Shown here: piece after piece, positions 9,284 through 18,468 of the stretch | Numbering within the stretch: position 1 is the stretch's first letter | Layout: each line of letters opens with the position of its first letter | DNA from: Anaerosphaera multitolerans | GTDB taxonomy: Bacteria; Bacillota; Clostridia; Tissierellales; Peptoniphilaceae | Length of the DNA stretch: 64,000 nucleotides | Assembly: GCF_004006535.1 (NCBI RefSeq) | Contig: NZ_RLIH01000009.1 | Span: 1-64,000, forward strand | Direction of reading: 5' to 3' | Made by a program: the position numbers and the translations under genes | The notes under the pieces: generated by a model | What the model saw: only the letters and a program-made list of their open reading frames with translations | Told to the model about the DNA's origin: nothing | The model's database searches: none

Positions 9284-10750
9284 ATGAATCAAAGTAAAAT
9301 TAAGAAAACGCCAAGCCTGTTTTTGGCGATTTTACCGATAATTATAATGATGGTACTGTTAGGATTGGGATATGTTGTTTTAGACCTTAGAGCAGAAGTT
9401 CTAATGCTGGTCTCCGCTATTTTCGCAGGATTTATAGCCATTTACTTAGGTTATAGCTGGGACGATATTATGGATTCCATAGTAGGTAAACTTTCAAAGA
9501 CCATGCCCGCAATTTTTATATTAATTATAGTGGGTTTTATGATAGGTTCATGGATGATTGGCGGTACAATTCCAATGATGGTTTATTATGGTCTTAAAAT
9601 AATAAGTCCTAAATATATAGCTGTAACTTCTTTTATCGTAACAGCAATAGTATCAATATGTACCGGAACTTCGTGGGGTTCAGCCGGAACAGTCGGAGTG
9701 GCTTTAATGGGAGTTGCCACCGGTATGGGAGCAAATCTTCCCTTAGTTGCAGGCTCAATAGTGTCAGGCGCATATTTTGGCGATAAAATGTCACCATTGT
9801 CAGACACTACTAATCTAGCTCCAATAGCAGCAGGTTCCAACTTATATGACCATATATTCCATATGTTCTATACAACTATACCTGGCGCAATTATATGTAT
9901 CGTGGTTTATACCTTTGCGGGCTTTTCTGCCGTAGGTAAAATTCCAGCAGATGACTCTCAAAGTATTAAACTTATTTTAGATACTTTGGTATCTCTCTTT
10001 AAATTTAATCCTTTGATTTTATTGCCGCCTGTAATCGTACTATACGGTTCAGTAAGAAAAAAACCTACTATACCGGTTATGTTGCTTTCAAGTTTTGTTG
10101 CCTTTTTTAATGCAATTATATTTCAAAATTTCACATTACAGCAATGCTTTCAAGCATCAATAGACGGTTTTAACATAAATATGTTTGCACAAAACGGTAT
10201 AGATGTTTCAAATTTAATTTCCGACATACCCACTTTATTAAACAGAGGTGGAATGATTTCAATGCTCGGAACTGTATTAATTGCTTTTTGCGCCTATGCC
10301 TTTGCCGGTACAGTTTCTGTTACAGGTTCATTGGACATAGTATTAAATAAACTTATGACACTAGTCAGTAGTGTGGCAGGATTAATCATCTCCACTATCA
10401 TATCCTGTATAGTGGCAGTATGTGTTACCAGTAATGGACAATTGTCAATTTTACTACCAGGAGAAATGTTTTCAAAGGAATATATAAAAAGAGGTTTGGA
10501 ACCTAAAAACCTTTCACGAACTTTGGAAGACTCCGCAACTGTTGTAGAGCCCATAGTCCCTTGGACTGCAGCAGCCGTATATATGGCAAATACACTCGGA
10601 GTAAGCACTATACAATACCTACCTTGGGCTATTTTATGTTATACAGGTGTAATTTTCGCCGTATTTTATGCAGTTACAGGTATTGGAATAGCAAAGATTG
10701 ACAAAGACAGCGAATATTACAATGAATATTTAAGTCTACAGGATAAATAA
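9284..10750 (+). CDS. nhaC: Na+/H+ antiporter, NhaC family
   Basis: Polytopic membrane protein (about 12 spans, 488 residues) predicted to expel Na+ in exchange for protons or organic counter-ions. Family motifs include CTGTSWGSAGTVGVAL near residue 130, SGAYFGDKMSPLSDTTNLAP near residue 165, and LEDSATVVEPIVPWTAAA near the C-terminus. The DTT and ED residues match NhaC-type antiporters, including malate/lactate MleN-like members, so substrates other than sodium cannot be excluded. Start chosen at 9284 because GAGGTG sits seven bases upstream; an in-frame ATG at 9272 would overlap that site. Monocistronic, with its own promoter and terminator. Confidence 0.9.
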   Translation: MNQSKIKKTPSLFLAILPIIIMMVLLGLGYVVLDLRAEVLMLVSAIFAGFIAIYLGYSWDDIMDSIVGKLSKTMPAIFILIIVGFMIGSWMIGGTIPMMVYYGLKIISPKYIAVTSFIVTAIVSICTGTSWGSAGTVGVALMGVATGMGANLPLVAGSIVSGAYFGDKMSPLSDTTNLAPIAAGSNLYDHIFHMFYTTIPGAIICIVVYTFAGFSAVGKIPADDSQSIKLILDTLVSLFKFNPLILLPPVIVLYGSVRKKPTIPVMLLSSFVAFFNAIIFQNFTLQQCFQASIDGFNINMFAQNGIDVSNLISDIPTLLNRGGMISMLGTVLIAFCAYAFAGTVSVTGSLDIVLNKLMTLVSSVAGLIISTIISCIVAVCVTSNGQLSILLPGEMFSKEYIKRGLEPKNLSRTLEDSATVVEPIVPWTAAAVYMANTLGVSTIQYLPWAILCYTGVIFAVFYAVTGIGIAKIDKDSEYYNEYLSLQDK

Positions 10751-10791
10751 TTTAGCGTATTAATATTTTATTAATATAATACACATCCCTT

Positions 10792-10846
10792 AAAGGGCTA
10801 CCTATTATTATACTTAACATACAATAACAGGTGGCCCTTTTACATT
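10792..10846. terminator. Convergent terminator between nhaC and the VanZ/RDD gene
   Basis: AAAGGGCTACCT pairs with AGGTGGCCCTTT across a 25-base loop and is followed by TACATTTTTT. It serves the plus-strand nhaC and may also act for the minus-strand gene. Confidence 0.65.
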
Positions 10847-10848
10847 TT

Positions 10849-11964
10849 TTAATTTTCAGTTTTACTTAAAACTACAACTCTTGTACCACTTATATTATCA
10901 TAAAATAAAATTCTCTTTTTCCGTAAAAACATAATAAATAAGTACAGGTAGAATAGTACAACAATTCCGTCAATGGACAATCCTAATATAATAGTTGCTA
11001 TACTTTGTTCCAATTTTGACAGTCCTGTATTTAAAATTCCAAGAATTACCAATACACCTACTAATATAAAAGTTCTTATTAGAATTTGTTTAAAAGCTAA
11101 TTTCCCGTTTTTTATACTTATAATTTTTATTTTAAGTAATTTCATTCCAAAGGTTTCACCATCATAAATAAGCGGCATTATAATAAAATAAAGCAGGTAT
11201 AAACCTATCGTTATTGCATTATGAAAAATCTCCACATTAATTCCAAAAATATGAAAAATTAATTTAAAGACATCTATAAAAATATTTACTATTGCAAAAT
11301 CTACAACTAAGGCTAAACCTCTTCTAAGAATACTTGCATATTCCGATTTAGTATTGACAACTCCCTTTTCTACACTTGGTAAAAATATCCCTAGGATAGG
11401 AGTGATTAAATAACCTAAAACAGTTCCCACGGTATTTACTATTAAATCATCAACATCGGCCAACCTGTAAGCTTTAGGATATATTCCGTATATTCCGGTG
11501 TACTGAGTTATCTCATAAAACAAACTCAATAAAAGTCCAAAAAGTAGGGTTTTAAAAAAAGAAAATTTAAAATATTTCCTTAAGTAAACACCAAAAGGCA
11601 AGGTCAATAACAAATTAAAAGCAACTGTATAAAAGCTTGGTGACTTTAATGAACTTAACCAAGTCTTTGGATTTCCAAATTCAAACCCGCTTTGTTCAAG
11701 AAAATCTCTCACAAATTTAAAAGGCGTTAAATTCGGAACAAGGTCTTTCATATTTGCAACCTCATCCATACTTGGCAAGGGTAAAATTGTCATAAACCAA
11801 GCAGTTATCATATACAATATAAAGGAAAATACAACTAAATTCTTTTTAATTAACACTCCGTTATACTTTCTATATTGATAAATCATAACCGGTATAATGG
11901 ATATATAAATTAATATTAATGATATGGCAATTCCACTAACTATAGGTACTCTATATGCACTCAT
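10849..11964 (-). CDS. VanZ-like and RDD two-domain membrane protein
   Basis: A 371-residue protein of unknown function. The first about 190 residues match the VanZ-like membrane fold: a TAWFMTILPLPS segment, NLTPFKFVRDFL, a PFGVYLRKYF loop and DVDDLIVNTVGTVLGY, the best conserved VanZ signature. The second half begins near RRGLALVVDFAIVNIFIDVF and has the RDD pattern (Arg and two Asp in the first span, later YDGETFGMKLLKIKI). About nine hydrophobic spans in total. VanZ homologues outside vancomycin clusters are not resistance genes by default. The ATG follows TAGGAGTAAGT. Transcribed alone. Confidence 0.85.
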   Translation of the reverse strand: MSAYRVPIVSGIAISLILIYISIIPVMIYQYRKYNGVLIKKNLVVFSFILYMITAWFMTILPLPSMDEVANMKDLVPNLTPFKFVRDFLEQSGFEFGNPKTWLSSLKSPSFYTVAFNLLLTLPFGVYLRKYFKFSFFKTLLFGLLLSLFYEITQYTGIYGIYPKAYRLADVDDLIVNTVGTVLGYLITPILGIFLPSVEKGVVNTKSEYASILRRGLALVVDFAIVNIFIDVFKLIFHIFGINVEIFHNAITIGLYLLYFIIMPLIYDGETFGMKLLKIKIISIKNGKLAFKQILIRTFILVGVLVILGILNTGLSKLEQSIATIILGLSIDGIVVLFYLYLFIMFLRKKRILFYDNISGTRVVVLSKTEN

Positions 11965-12485
11965 ACTTACTCCTAACGTTACATTATTTCTTTAATAATT
12001 AATATGTTATAATAAAATTCATACTTAAATCAAGGAAAATTTAAGTGCGATTAAACTGTTATAAACTTACTTCAAAATTATATTTTAAAATATTTTTGTC
12101 TTATCTAAGTACTCTCGTACCTTCTATAATAATTTTAAATTGTTGTAATTACACTACTTCTATTATAGTTGTTTTTATTTGCGATTTTTATTAAAAAAAT
12201 AGTTTGGTGATTAAATTGATTCTTAATCTACTCTAAATACTTTTAATATATTTGCAAAATCATAGATAAAAATTTTTTAAATATAAAAATAATTAAAATT
12301 GCTCGTAAATATTAACTATTACAATATGCAAGGATATTTTAAAATTCCTAATTTATCTGACTTCTACTAAAATTAACTATCTTAATCAATTATTTATAAC
12401 TATATTGCCTTATATTTTTAATTAAGTAGAAATAAATTTGAAAATATGATAATTTTATTAGATAGACTAAGAAAGGAGATTACAA
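11965..12485. other. 520-base AT-rich gap between divergent genes
   Basis: I find no convincing gene. Near the left end is a minus-strand promoter for the VanZ/RDD gene (TTGATT 12033-12028, 16 bases, TATAAC 12011-12006). The right part must hold the azlC promoter, but no hexamer pair is clearly better than background in such AT-rich DNA. No T-box or leucine-rich leader frame followed by a terminator is visible. Confidence 0.5.
12006..12033 (-). promoter_or_regulatory. Promoter of the VanZ/RDD gene
   Basis: Minus strand TTGATT, 16-base spacer, TATAAC; transcription would start about 35 bases before the start codon. Confidence 0.5.
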
Positions 12486-13172
12486 ATGGATAATGAAAAA
12501 ATTAAAGCATTAAAGTCCGCTTTCCCACATACTATTCCAATTGCAGCAGGATTTTTATTTTTAAGTCTTTCTTACGGAATATTAATGAGTAGCAAAGGAT
12601 TCTCCGTATTCTATCCCATTTGCATGAGCGCTTTTATATATGCAGGATCTATGCAGTTCGCCTCTGTTAATTTACTGTTATCCGCTTTCAATCCCCTAGC
12701 TGCTTTTATACTTACTTTAATGGTAAATTGCAGACATTTATTTTATGGTATCTCCATGTTAAATAAGTATAAGGACACAGGTATTAAAAAATTATTTTTA
12801 ATATTCGGATTAACAGACGAAACATTTTCCATTAATGTGTCTGTAGATGTTCCTGATGAAGTAGATAAAGGATGGTTTATGTTTTTTGTAACATTTTTAA
12901 ACTATATGTATTGGCTACTTGGGACTATAGTTGGATCACTACTAGGTAAATACATAACTTTTAATACGGAAGGAATTGAGTTTGTATTAACGGCTTTATT
13001 TTTAGTTATATTTATAAATCAATGGTTAGTTGCAAAATCTCATACCTCAGCCATTATTGGTGTCATTTCTCCAATTATTTGCCTGGCCATATTCGGATCT
13101 GAAAATTTTATGATACCCTCTTTGATTTTAATTTTAGCTATATTTTTTATATTTAGAAAGAAGGTGGAATAA
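12486..13172 (+). CDS. azlC: AzlC, large subunit of a branched-chain amino acid exporter
   Basis: Membrane protein (228 residues, about seven spans) of the AzlC/YgaZ family, which with AzlD forms an efflux system for branched-chain amino acids. Motifs: [49 protein letters not shown] and [10 protein letters not shown], all characteristic. The ATG follows AAAGGAGATTACAA. Its stop codon overlaps the azlD start by one base (TAATG), so the two subunits are translationally coupled. The exported substrate is inferred from the family. Confidence 0.94.
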   Translation: MDNEKIKALKSAFPHTIPIAAGFLFLSLSYGILMSSKGFSVFYPICMSAFIYAGSMQFASVNLLLSAFNPLAAFILTLMVNCRHLFYGISMLNKYKDTGIKKLFLIFGLTDETFSINVSVDVPDEVDKGWFMFFVTFLNYMYWLLGTIVGSLLGKYITFNTEGIEFVLTALFLVIFINQWLVAKSHTSAIIGVISPIICLAIFGSENFMIPSLILILAIFFIFRKKVE

Positions 13173-13504
13173 TGCAAATGACTGTCAGTGAAAGTATAAT
13201 TACCATATTGGTTATAATTTTAGGTACTATGTTAACTAGATTTTTGCCTTTTGTTATTTTCCCCGAAGATAAAACTCCACCTGATTTTATAAAATATCTG
13301 GGAGATGTTCTTCCCTATGCTGTAATAGGTTTACTTGTAGTTTACTCTTTAAAAGACGTTTCCTTTACCAGCGGAACTCGAGGCATACCTGAAATATTAT
13401 CTATAATTTTAATTACATTAGTACATTTACGTAAAAAAAATACGCTACTAAGTATTGCAATAGGAACATTTTTTTATATGTTTTTATTACAAGTTGTTTT
13501 TTAA
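13172..13504 (+). CDS. azlD: AzlD, small subunit of the branched-chain amino acid exporter
   Basis: Small membrane partner of AzlC, 110 residues with four hydrophobic segments, beginning with the family-typical [17 protein letters not shown] and containing [20 protein letters not shown]. It overlaps azlC by one base and has no separate ribosome binding site spacing, so it probably depends on azlC translation. A strong palindromic terminator follows 20 bases after the stop. Confidence 0.93.
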   Translation: MQMTVSESIITILVIILGTMLTRFLPFVIFPEDKTPPDFIKYLGDVLPYAVIGLLVVYSLKDVSFTSGTRGIPEILSIILITLVHLRKKNTLLSIAIGTFFYMFLLQVVF

Positions 13505-13524
13505 TAAGTCATTTAAAAGTAAAA

Positions 13525-13572
13525 ATAGCATAAATAAAAATAGACAAATTTGTCTATTTTTATTTATGCTAT
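13525..13572. terminator. Perfect 48-base palindrome, bidirectional terminator
   Basis: Two perfect 24-base arms (ATAGCATAAATAAAAATAGA... and its exact complement) with no unpaired loop bases except those forced by the turn. It separates convergent azlD and argD and has T-rich sequence on both sides, so it can terminate both. Confidence 0.85.
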
Positions 13573-13579
13573 GAATTTT

Positions 13580-14767
13580 TTATTTAAAGCTCTTTTCCAG
13601 TTTCTCAATCATTTCGTCAACGTGTTTTTCTTCAATTACTAAAGGAGGTAAGAATCTCAACACATTTCCCCCTGCCACTACAGTTGTAAGTCCATTTTCA
13701 AGACCTCTATTTACTACGTCGCCCGCCACTATATCATCCCTGAGCTTTAAACCTCTTATTAATCCTTCACCTTTAACTTCAAGAATAAAGTCATATTTAT
13801 TTTTCAATTCCATTAATTTTTTCTCAAAATAAATTGATATTTCATTTACATGGTCTAGAATATTATCTTCTTCAAAAATATCCAGCACAGCAGATACAGC
13901 TGCTCCCGCCAAAGGATTTCCACCATAGGTAGTTCCATGATCACCCGGTTTTAATGAGTTTTCCGCCATCTTGTCATTTAACAAAAAGGCACCTACCGGG
14001 ATTCCATTTCCAAGAGCTTTAGCGGTGGTAACTATATCCGGTTTAATTCCCAGTTTGTGAAATTTATAAAAATCTCCTGTTCTACCCACGCCACATTGTA
14101 TCTCATCTAAAATTAAAATAATGTCCTTTTCCTTACAAATTTTCTCAATCTCTTTAAAAAACTTCTCTTCTCCAACGTTAATACCGCCTTCGCCCTGTAT
14201 AGGTTCAACTACAATGGCAATGGTATTTTCAGTAATTAAATTTTTAACACTTTCAATATCATTAAACTCCGCAAACTTAACACCATCTAAAAGAGGCATA
14301 AAGGGTTTCCTGTAACTTTCAGTTCCGGTAATGGAAAGAGAACCGATAGTCCTTCCATGAAAGGAATTATTAAAGGCTATTATCTCATATTTATCTTCAC
14401 CTTTATTTTCATAAGCATATTTTTTTGCTGCTTTTAAAGCACCTTCAATAGCCTCTGCTCCACTGTTGGTAAAAAATGCTTTGGACATTTTACTTGCCTT
14501 AACTATTTTTTCCGCCGCTTCAGCTATAGCCGTATTATAATACAGATTTGATGTATGTGTAATTTTATCTATTTGATCCTTTAATCTGTTTTTAAACTTC
14601 TCATTGCTATATCCAAGTCCAACTACACCTATTCCACTTACAAAATCCAAATATTTTTTCCCTGTAGTGTCGTATAAATATACGTCTTCCCCTTTTTCAA
14701 AAACTATGGGAGCTCTGTTGTAGGCTTTAAAAACATTGTCTTCGAATTTTTCCATGTACTTGTTCAT
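13580..14767 (-). CDS. argD: Acetylornithine aminotransferase
   Basis: PLP-dependent class III aminotransferase converting N-acetylglutamate semialdehyde to N-acetylornithine, the fourth step of arginine synthesis. Motifs: [14 protein letters not shown] near the N-terminus, [46 protein letters not shown] with the PLP-contacting Asp, and the Schiff-base lysine in [14 protein letters not shown] near residue 250. The length of 395 residues is normal. The start overlaps the argB stop by four bases (ATGA). It is the last gene of argCBD; the genes for making N-acetylglutamate and releasing ornithine are not in this window. Confidence 0.96.
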   Translation of the reverse strand: MNKYMEKFEDNVFKAYNRAPIVFEKGEDVYLYDTTGKKYLDFVSGIGVVGLGYSNEKFKNRLKDQIDKITHTSNLYYNTAIAEAAEKIVKASKMSKAFFTNSGAEAIEGALKAAKKYAYENKGEDKYEIIAFNNSFHGRTIGSLSITGTESYRKPFMPLLDGVKFAEFNDIESVKNLITENTIAIVVEPIQGEGGINVGEEKFFKEIEKICKEKDIILILDEIQCGVGRTGDFYKFHKLGIKPDIVTTAKALGNGIPVGAFLLNDKMAENSLKPGDHGTTYGGNPLAGAAVSAVLDIFEEDNILDHVNEISIYFEKKLMELKNKYDFILEVKGEGLIRGLKLRDDIVAGDVVNRGLENGLTTVVAGGNVLRFLPPLVIEEKHVDEMIEKLEKSFK

Positions 14768-15660
14768 AAAATTTCCTCACTCCTGTATATTAGGGTCCCA
14801 ATTCCCTTATTTGTAAAAATTTCCAATAAGATACTGTGCAATTTCCTACCGTCTAAAATGTGTACTCTTTTAACTCCGCCTTTTACGGCTGATACACAAT
14901 TTTGAATTTTAGGAAGCATTCCTCCCTCAATTTTTCCCTCTTCTATTAACTTTTCAGCTTCATCTACAGATATTCTGGAAATTAAAGAACTTTTATCATC
15001 AAAATCCAAATAAAAACCTTCAGTATCTGTTAAAAAAGCCAGTTTTTCAGCTTCTAATGCAACTGCAATTGCACCTGCCGCCTCATCAGCGTTTATATTA
15101 TACGTTTCATAATCCTTATCCATTCCAATAGGACAAATTACAGGTATATATCCATTGTTTAAAAGAGTATAAATCAAGTCAGTGTTAATTTTTATAATAT
15201 CTCCTACAAAACCGATATCTTTCCCGTCAACATATTTTTTAGTAACTTCAATGGTAAAACCATCTTTTCCGCTTAAACCGACAGCCTTTACTCCCATGCT
15301 CTCCATATAACCGACCAGACCTTTATTTACACTTCCAAGGACCATTTCCGCAATCTCCATAGTTTCAGCATCAGTTACCCTAAGCCCTTTATAAAACTCT
15401 GATTCCAACCCTTTATATTTTGACCATTTTGAAATTTCATTTCCCCCGCCGTGAACTATTACAGGAAGCATTCCAACAGATTTTAACAATGCTACATTTT
15501 TCATAACATTTTCCTTAAGCTCACTGTCCACCATAGCACTTCCGCCATATTTAATTACCACTATTTTTCCCTTAAATTTTTGAATATAGGGAAGAGCCTC
15601 TATTAATACATTTGCCTTATATTCTACTTCTTTGCATTTTATAGTATCACTCATATTCAC
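14764..15660 (-). CDS. argB: Acetylglutamate kinase
   Basis: Phosphorylates N-acetylglutamate, the usual feedback point of arginine synthesis. Amino acid kinase fold: [12 protein letters not shown] (about residues 30-41), [33 protein letters not shown] and FLTDTEGFY. Length 298. An N-terminal extension preceding [19 protein letters not shown] resembles the helix that permits hexamer formation in arginine-inhibited enzymes, so feedback inhibition by arginine is plausible but not proven from sequence. It lies 16 bases after argC and overlaps argD. Confidence 0.96.
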   Translation of the reverse strand: MNMSDTIKCKEVEYKANVLIEALPYIQKFKGKIVVIKYGGSAMVDSELKENVMKNVALLKSVGMLPVIVHGGGNEISKWSKYKGLESEFYKGLRVTDAETMEIAEMVLGSVNKGLVGYMESMGVKAVGLSGKDGFTIEVTKKYVDGKDIGFVGDIIKINTDLIYTLLNNGYIPVICPIGMDKDYETYNINADEAAGAIAVALEAEKLAFLTDTEGFYLDFDDKSSLISRISVDEAEKLIEEGKIEGGMLPKIQNCVSAVKGGVKRVHILDGRKLHSILLEIFTNKGIGTLIYRSEEIL

Positions 15661-15676
15661 ATCTCCATTTTTAAGA

Positions 15677-16717
15677 CTAAGGGAACACAGGAGCCAATTT
15701 CAATCCTTCGGCTTCATCAAACCCATACATTAAATTCATATTTTGAATAGCTTGACCTGCAGCTCCCTTTACCAAATTATCTATGGCACTTATAACTACA
15801 AGCCTATTAGTTCTTTCATCTATTTTAAAATTAATATCTACATAATTACTTCCCTTAACCCATTTAGTTTCAGGATAAATTCCTTCATCTAATATTCTTA
15901 CAAAGTAATCATCTTTGTAGAAATCCACATAAATTTTCTTTATATCATCGTAAGAAAACTTTCCCTTTAAATTTACATATGATGTAGCTAAAATACCTCT
16001 ATTCATAGGAATTAAGTGAGGCGTGAAATTAATAATTATCTTCTCATTTGCCCCGTAAGTAAGTTGTTCTTCTATTTCAGGTGTATGTCTATGATTTGTA
16101 ATTCCATAAGCTTTAATATTTTCATTTACTTCACAGAACATATTAGCTAAACTCGTTCCTCTACCAGCACCTGAAGTTCCTGACTTCGCATCAATAACAA
16201 TACTCTTTAAATCAATTATCTTTTCTTTTACTAGGGGGTAAAGAGCAAGTATGGACGCTGTAGTATAACATCCTGGATTTGCCACAATCCTTGCTTCTCT
16301 TATATCATCTCGATTTATTTCACAAAGACCATATACGGCCTCTTTTATAAATTCAGGTGATTTATGTTCTAATTTGTACCATTCTTTATAGACATCAATG
16401 TCTTTAATTCTAAAATCTGCACTAAGATCTACAATTTTAACCTGCTTTAAAAGTTCTTCATTTACAATTCCTGAACAATACCCTTGAGGAGTTGCAGTAA
16501 AAATCAGGTCAACTTCTCTACTAAGTTCTTCTATATCTCCTCCAACGCAAGTATCATCAACTATTTTAAAATAACTTCCAAATACTCTACTGTATTCTTC
16601 ACCAACATAACTTTGAGAATATAGCCATTTAATGTCTACTTCTTTGTGATTTAACAGCAATCTTACTAGTTCTTCACCTGCATAACCAGTTGAACCAACA
16701 ATACCAACTTTTACCAT
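15677..16717 (-). CDS. argC: N-acetyl-gamma-glutamyl-phosphate reductase
   Basis: NADPH-dependent reductase for the third step of arginine synthesis. The N-terminal nucleotide loop is [14 protein letters not shown], the catalytic cysteine lies in [15 protein letters not shown] near residue 150, and [12 protein letters not shown] and [14 protein letters not shown]-like stretches follow. The length of 346 residues is typical for the long ArgC type. First gene of argCBD, with ATG after TTTGGAGGAGATGAA. Its upstream region holds a TATAAT box and an inverted repeat, the likely regulatory site. Confidence 0.96.
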   Translation of the reverse strand: MVKVGIVGSTGYAGEELVRLLLNHKEVDIKWLYSQSYVGEEYSRVFGSYFKIVDDTCVGGDIEELSREVDLIFTATPQGYCSGIVNEELLKQVKIVDLSADFRIKDIDVYKEWYKLEHKSPEFIKEAVYGLCEINRDDIREARIVANPGCYTTASILALYPLVKEKIIDLKSIVIDAKSGTSGAGRGTSLANMFCEVNENIKAYGITNHRHTPEIEEQLTYGANEKIIINFTPHLIPMNRGILATSYVNLKGKFSYDDIKKIYVDFYKDDYFVRILDEGIYPETKWVKGSNYVDINFKIDERTNRLVVISAIDNLVKGAAGQAIQNMNLMYGFDEAEGLKLAPVFP

Positions 16718-16747
16718 TTCATCTCCTCCAAATAAATATTTCCGAAT

Positions 16748-16787
16748 ATTATACCATAAACAACTGCTATATACTATCGTTATATAG
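16748..16787 (-). promoter_or_regulatory. argC promoter region with inverted repeat
   Basis: Minus-strand TATAAT (16753-16748) lacks a good -35 hexamer. The inverted repeat CTATATA-N7-TATATAG (16767-16787) covers that position. This suggests regulation by a DNA-binding protein such as an ArgR-type factor, but the site is not a recognisable ARG box. Confidence 0.45.
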
Positions 16788-16817
16788 TTAAAAACACTTA
16801 AAATACTTTAATTCGTT

Positions 16818-16860
16818 AAAAGGGCAAACAACCTGAAGTGCACCATTGCCTTTTTCTTTT
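16818..16860 (-). terminator. Terminator after the GntR gene
   Basis: On the minus strand AAAAAGGCAA pairs with TTTGCCCTTTT with one bulge across a 20-base loop, ending in TTTTAAC. Located 20-60 bases after the regulator stop codon and before the argC promoter. Confidence 0.5.
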
Positions 16861-16879
16861 TTACTACTTATTTTATGTT

Positions 16880-17515
16880 TTACCAATTATCTAAAAGTGC
16901 TTTTTCCCTACTCCAGTGAACATTTTCAATGTAATCTCTAACTTCGTTTGCTCTTCCTTCTTTAAAAAGCTTTAAAATTTCCATATGTTCTGTATTGGTT
17001 TTTAATAATTCCGTCGTAATCATCTTTTCATCTATTCGCGAATAATCCGCGCCTATAAATTTTTTCTTTAATCTATGTATTTCCGCAATCATCTTTTCAT
17101 TTTCACATTTATTTATATAAATATTGTGAAAGGTAATTTGCAAATCATTATACTTTGTATACAATTTGTTTTCTATTGCTGAAGACATTGCATCAATATA
17201 GAATTTCATAAGTGAATAATCACTTTCTTTCAAATTATTTACTACTAAGCTTGCAATTTTCGCATCTAAAACACCTATCATTTCATAATAATCCTGTACA
17301 TCTTCTTTAGTATACTGTTTAAATTTAAAGCCCTTTCTAGGCTCATGCTCCAGTATGTCATCAGCACTTAATTGAAAAAGAACTTCACGTACAGGTGTCC
17401 TGCTTATTCCCAACTGTTCCGCCAAATACTGTTCTGTTATCTTATCGTTTCTCTTCATATTTCCAGAAGAAATTTGCATTGATAAAAAATCATATACTCT
17501 ATCTTTAATACTCAT
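16880..17515 (-). CDS. GntR-family regulator, FadR/FCD type
   Basis: Winged-helix DNA-binding domain at residues 1-70 (DRVYDFLSMQI, QYLAEQLGISRTPVREVLFQL, LEHEPRKGFKF), followed by an all-helical FCD ligand domain containing the usual metal-contact positions Asp, His (QITFHNIYI) and a late His (HWSREKAL). Such regulators respond to small carboxylates or amino acids. It faces the dimethylargininase gene across 140 bases and is probably its regulator. Start chosen at 17515 (MSIKDR) because GGTGGGGG precedes it. The ligand is unknown; a methylated arginine, arginine or citrulline are guesses from context. Confidence 0.9.
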   Translation of the reverse strand: MSIKDRVYDFLSMQISSGNMKRNDKITEQYLAEQLGISRTPVREVLFQLSADDILEHEPRKGFKFKQYTKEDVQDYYEMIGVLDAKIASLVVNNLKESDYSLMKFYIDAMSSAIENKLYTKYNDLQITFHNIYINKCENEKMIAEIHRLKKKFIGADYSRIDEKMITTELLKTNTEHMEILKLFKEGRANEVRDYIENVHWSREKALLDNW

Positions 17516-17597
17516 AACCCCCACCATTCCTATAATAAGCTTTCATACTAATACTATATTAGCACACTTTCCAATTTTTTTGTTGATTGTAGTTATT

Positions 17598-17610
17598 GTA
17601 TAATGTATAC
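17598..17610. promoter_or_regulatory. Candidate GntR operator over the dimethylargininase promoter
   Basis: Inverted repeat GTATA-ATG-TATAC in the intergenic region overlaps a plus-strand TATAAT (17599-17604). FCD-type GntR regulators typically bind short GTATAC-like palindromes, so this placement fits repression of the downstream gene. Confidence 0.5.
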
Positions 17611-17656
17611 TATTTTTGAAAGCTATAGTTATTTTTTGTTTTTTAGGAGGAATATT

Positions 17657-18424
17657 ATGTTTAAAAATGTAATCGTTCGTGTACCGTCTAAAACCATTAG
17701 TGAAGGCTTGACAAGTGCTAATGAGGGAAAACCAGTTTATGAAAAGGCTTTAGTGCAACATGAAAATTATGTAAGTGCATTGACGAAAACCGGAGTTAAC
17801 GTTACAGTTTTAGAACCAAAAGACGAATTCCCAGATTCCTGTTTTGTAGAAGATGTGGCACTTTGTACAAGTAAGTGCGCAATTATCACTCGTCCAGGAG
17901 CAGAAAGCAGAAGAAAAGAAGCAGAACTTGAAGATATGATAGAAGCCTTAAAATCTTTTTATGACAATATTGAATATATTAAAGCACCCGGAACTATTGA
18001 AGCCGGAGACATTATGATGGTTGGAGACCATTTTTATATCGGGCATTCAGACCGTACTAATGAGGAAGGCGCAAGGCAGATGATAGAAATATTAGAAAAG
18101 TACGGACTAACCGGTCAAGTTGTAGAAATGAAAGAAATGCTACATCTAAAAACAGGTCTTGCTTATTTGGAAAATAACAACCTTCTAGTAGCCGGTGAAT
18201 TTAAAACCGCACCTGAGTTTGAAAAATTTAATAAAATTGAAGTAGATATAAAAGAAGCTTATGGAGCAAATTGTATTTGGGTTAATGATTATGTATTAGT
18301 TCCAAAGGGTTATCCCAATGTTCAAAAGAAAATAGAAGATTTAGGATATAAGGTACTAGTAGTAGACACTTCGGAATTTAGAAAAATTGACGGCGGATTA
18401 AGCTGCCTATCTTTGAGATTTTAA
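17657..18424 (+). CDS. Dimethylargininase (DDAH-type amidinotransferase-fold hydrolase)
   Basis: Predicted to hydrolyse N-omega-methylated arginines to citrulline plus methylamines. It shows the DDAH pattern: EFPDSCFVEDVAL (about residues 57-69), Glu115 in GTIEAGDIM, His163 in MLHLKTGLAYL and catalytic Cys250 in GGLSCLSLRF. Length (255) and spacing nearly equal those of characterised bacterial DDAH, and it is much shorter than arginine deiminase (about 410). Start at 17657 after TTTTAGGAGGAATATT; a longer frame from 17603 lacks a ribosome site. It lies 44 bases before an amino-acid antiporter, pointing to uptake and hydrolysis of an arginine derivative. Confidence 0.9.
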   Translation: MFKNVIVRVPSKTISEGLTSANEGKPVYEKALVQHENYVSALTKTGVNVTVLEPKDEFPDSCFVEDVALCTSKCAIITRPGAESRRKEAELEDMIEALKSFYDNIEYIKAPGTIEAGDIMMVGDHFYIGHSDRTNEEGARQMIEILEKYGLTGQVVEMKEMLHLKTGLAYLENNNLLVAGEFKTAPEFEKFNKIEVDIKEAYGANCIWVNDYVLVPKGYPNVQKKIEDLGYKVLVVDTSEFRKIDGGLSCLSLRF

Positions 18425-18468
18425 TGCAAAGTTATACTACCTCTACTAATTAATTTAGGAGGAAATTC

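Noticed and set aside
10849-11964. Glycopeptide resistance gene because of VanZ similarity
   Set aside because: No vanRSHAX neighbours are present, VanZ-like domains are widespread, and here the domain is fused to RDD.
12300-12485. Branched-chain leader peptide before azlC
   Set aside because: A 14-codon frame from the ATG at 12325 lacks a ribosome site, is not Leu/Ile/Val rich in a run, and no terminator follows it.
17657-18424. Arginine deiminase
   Set aside because: The protein is only 255 residues and has DDAH-like spacing of Glu, His and Cys; arginine deiminase is about 410 residues with a helical insert.
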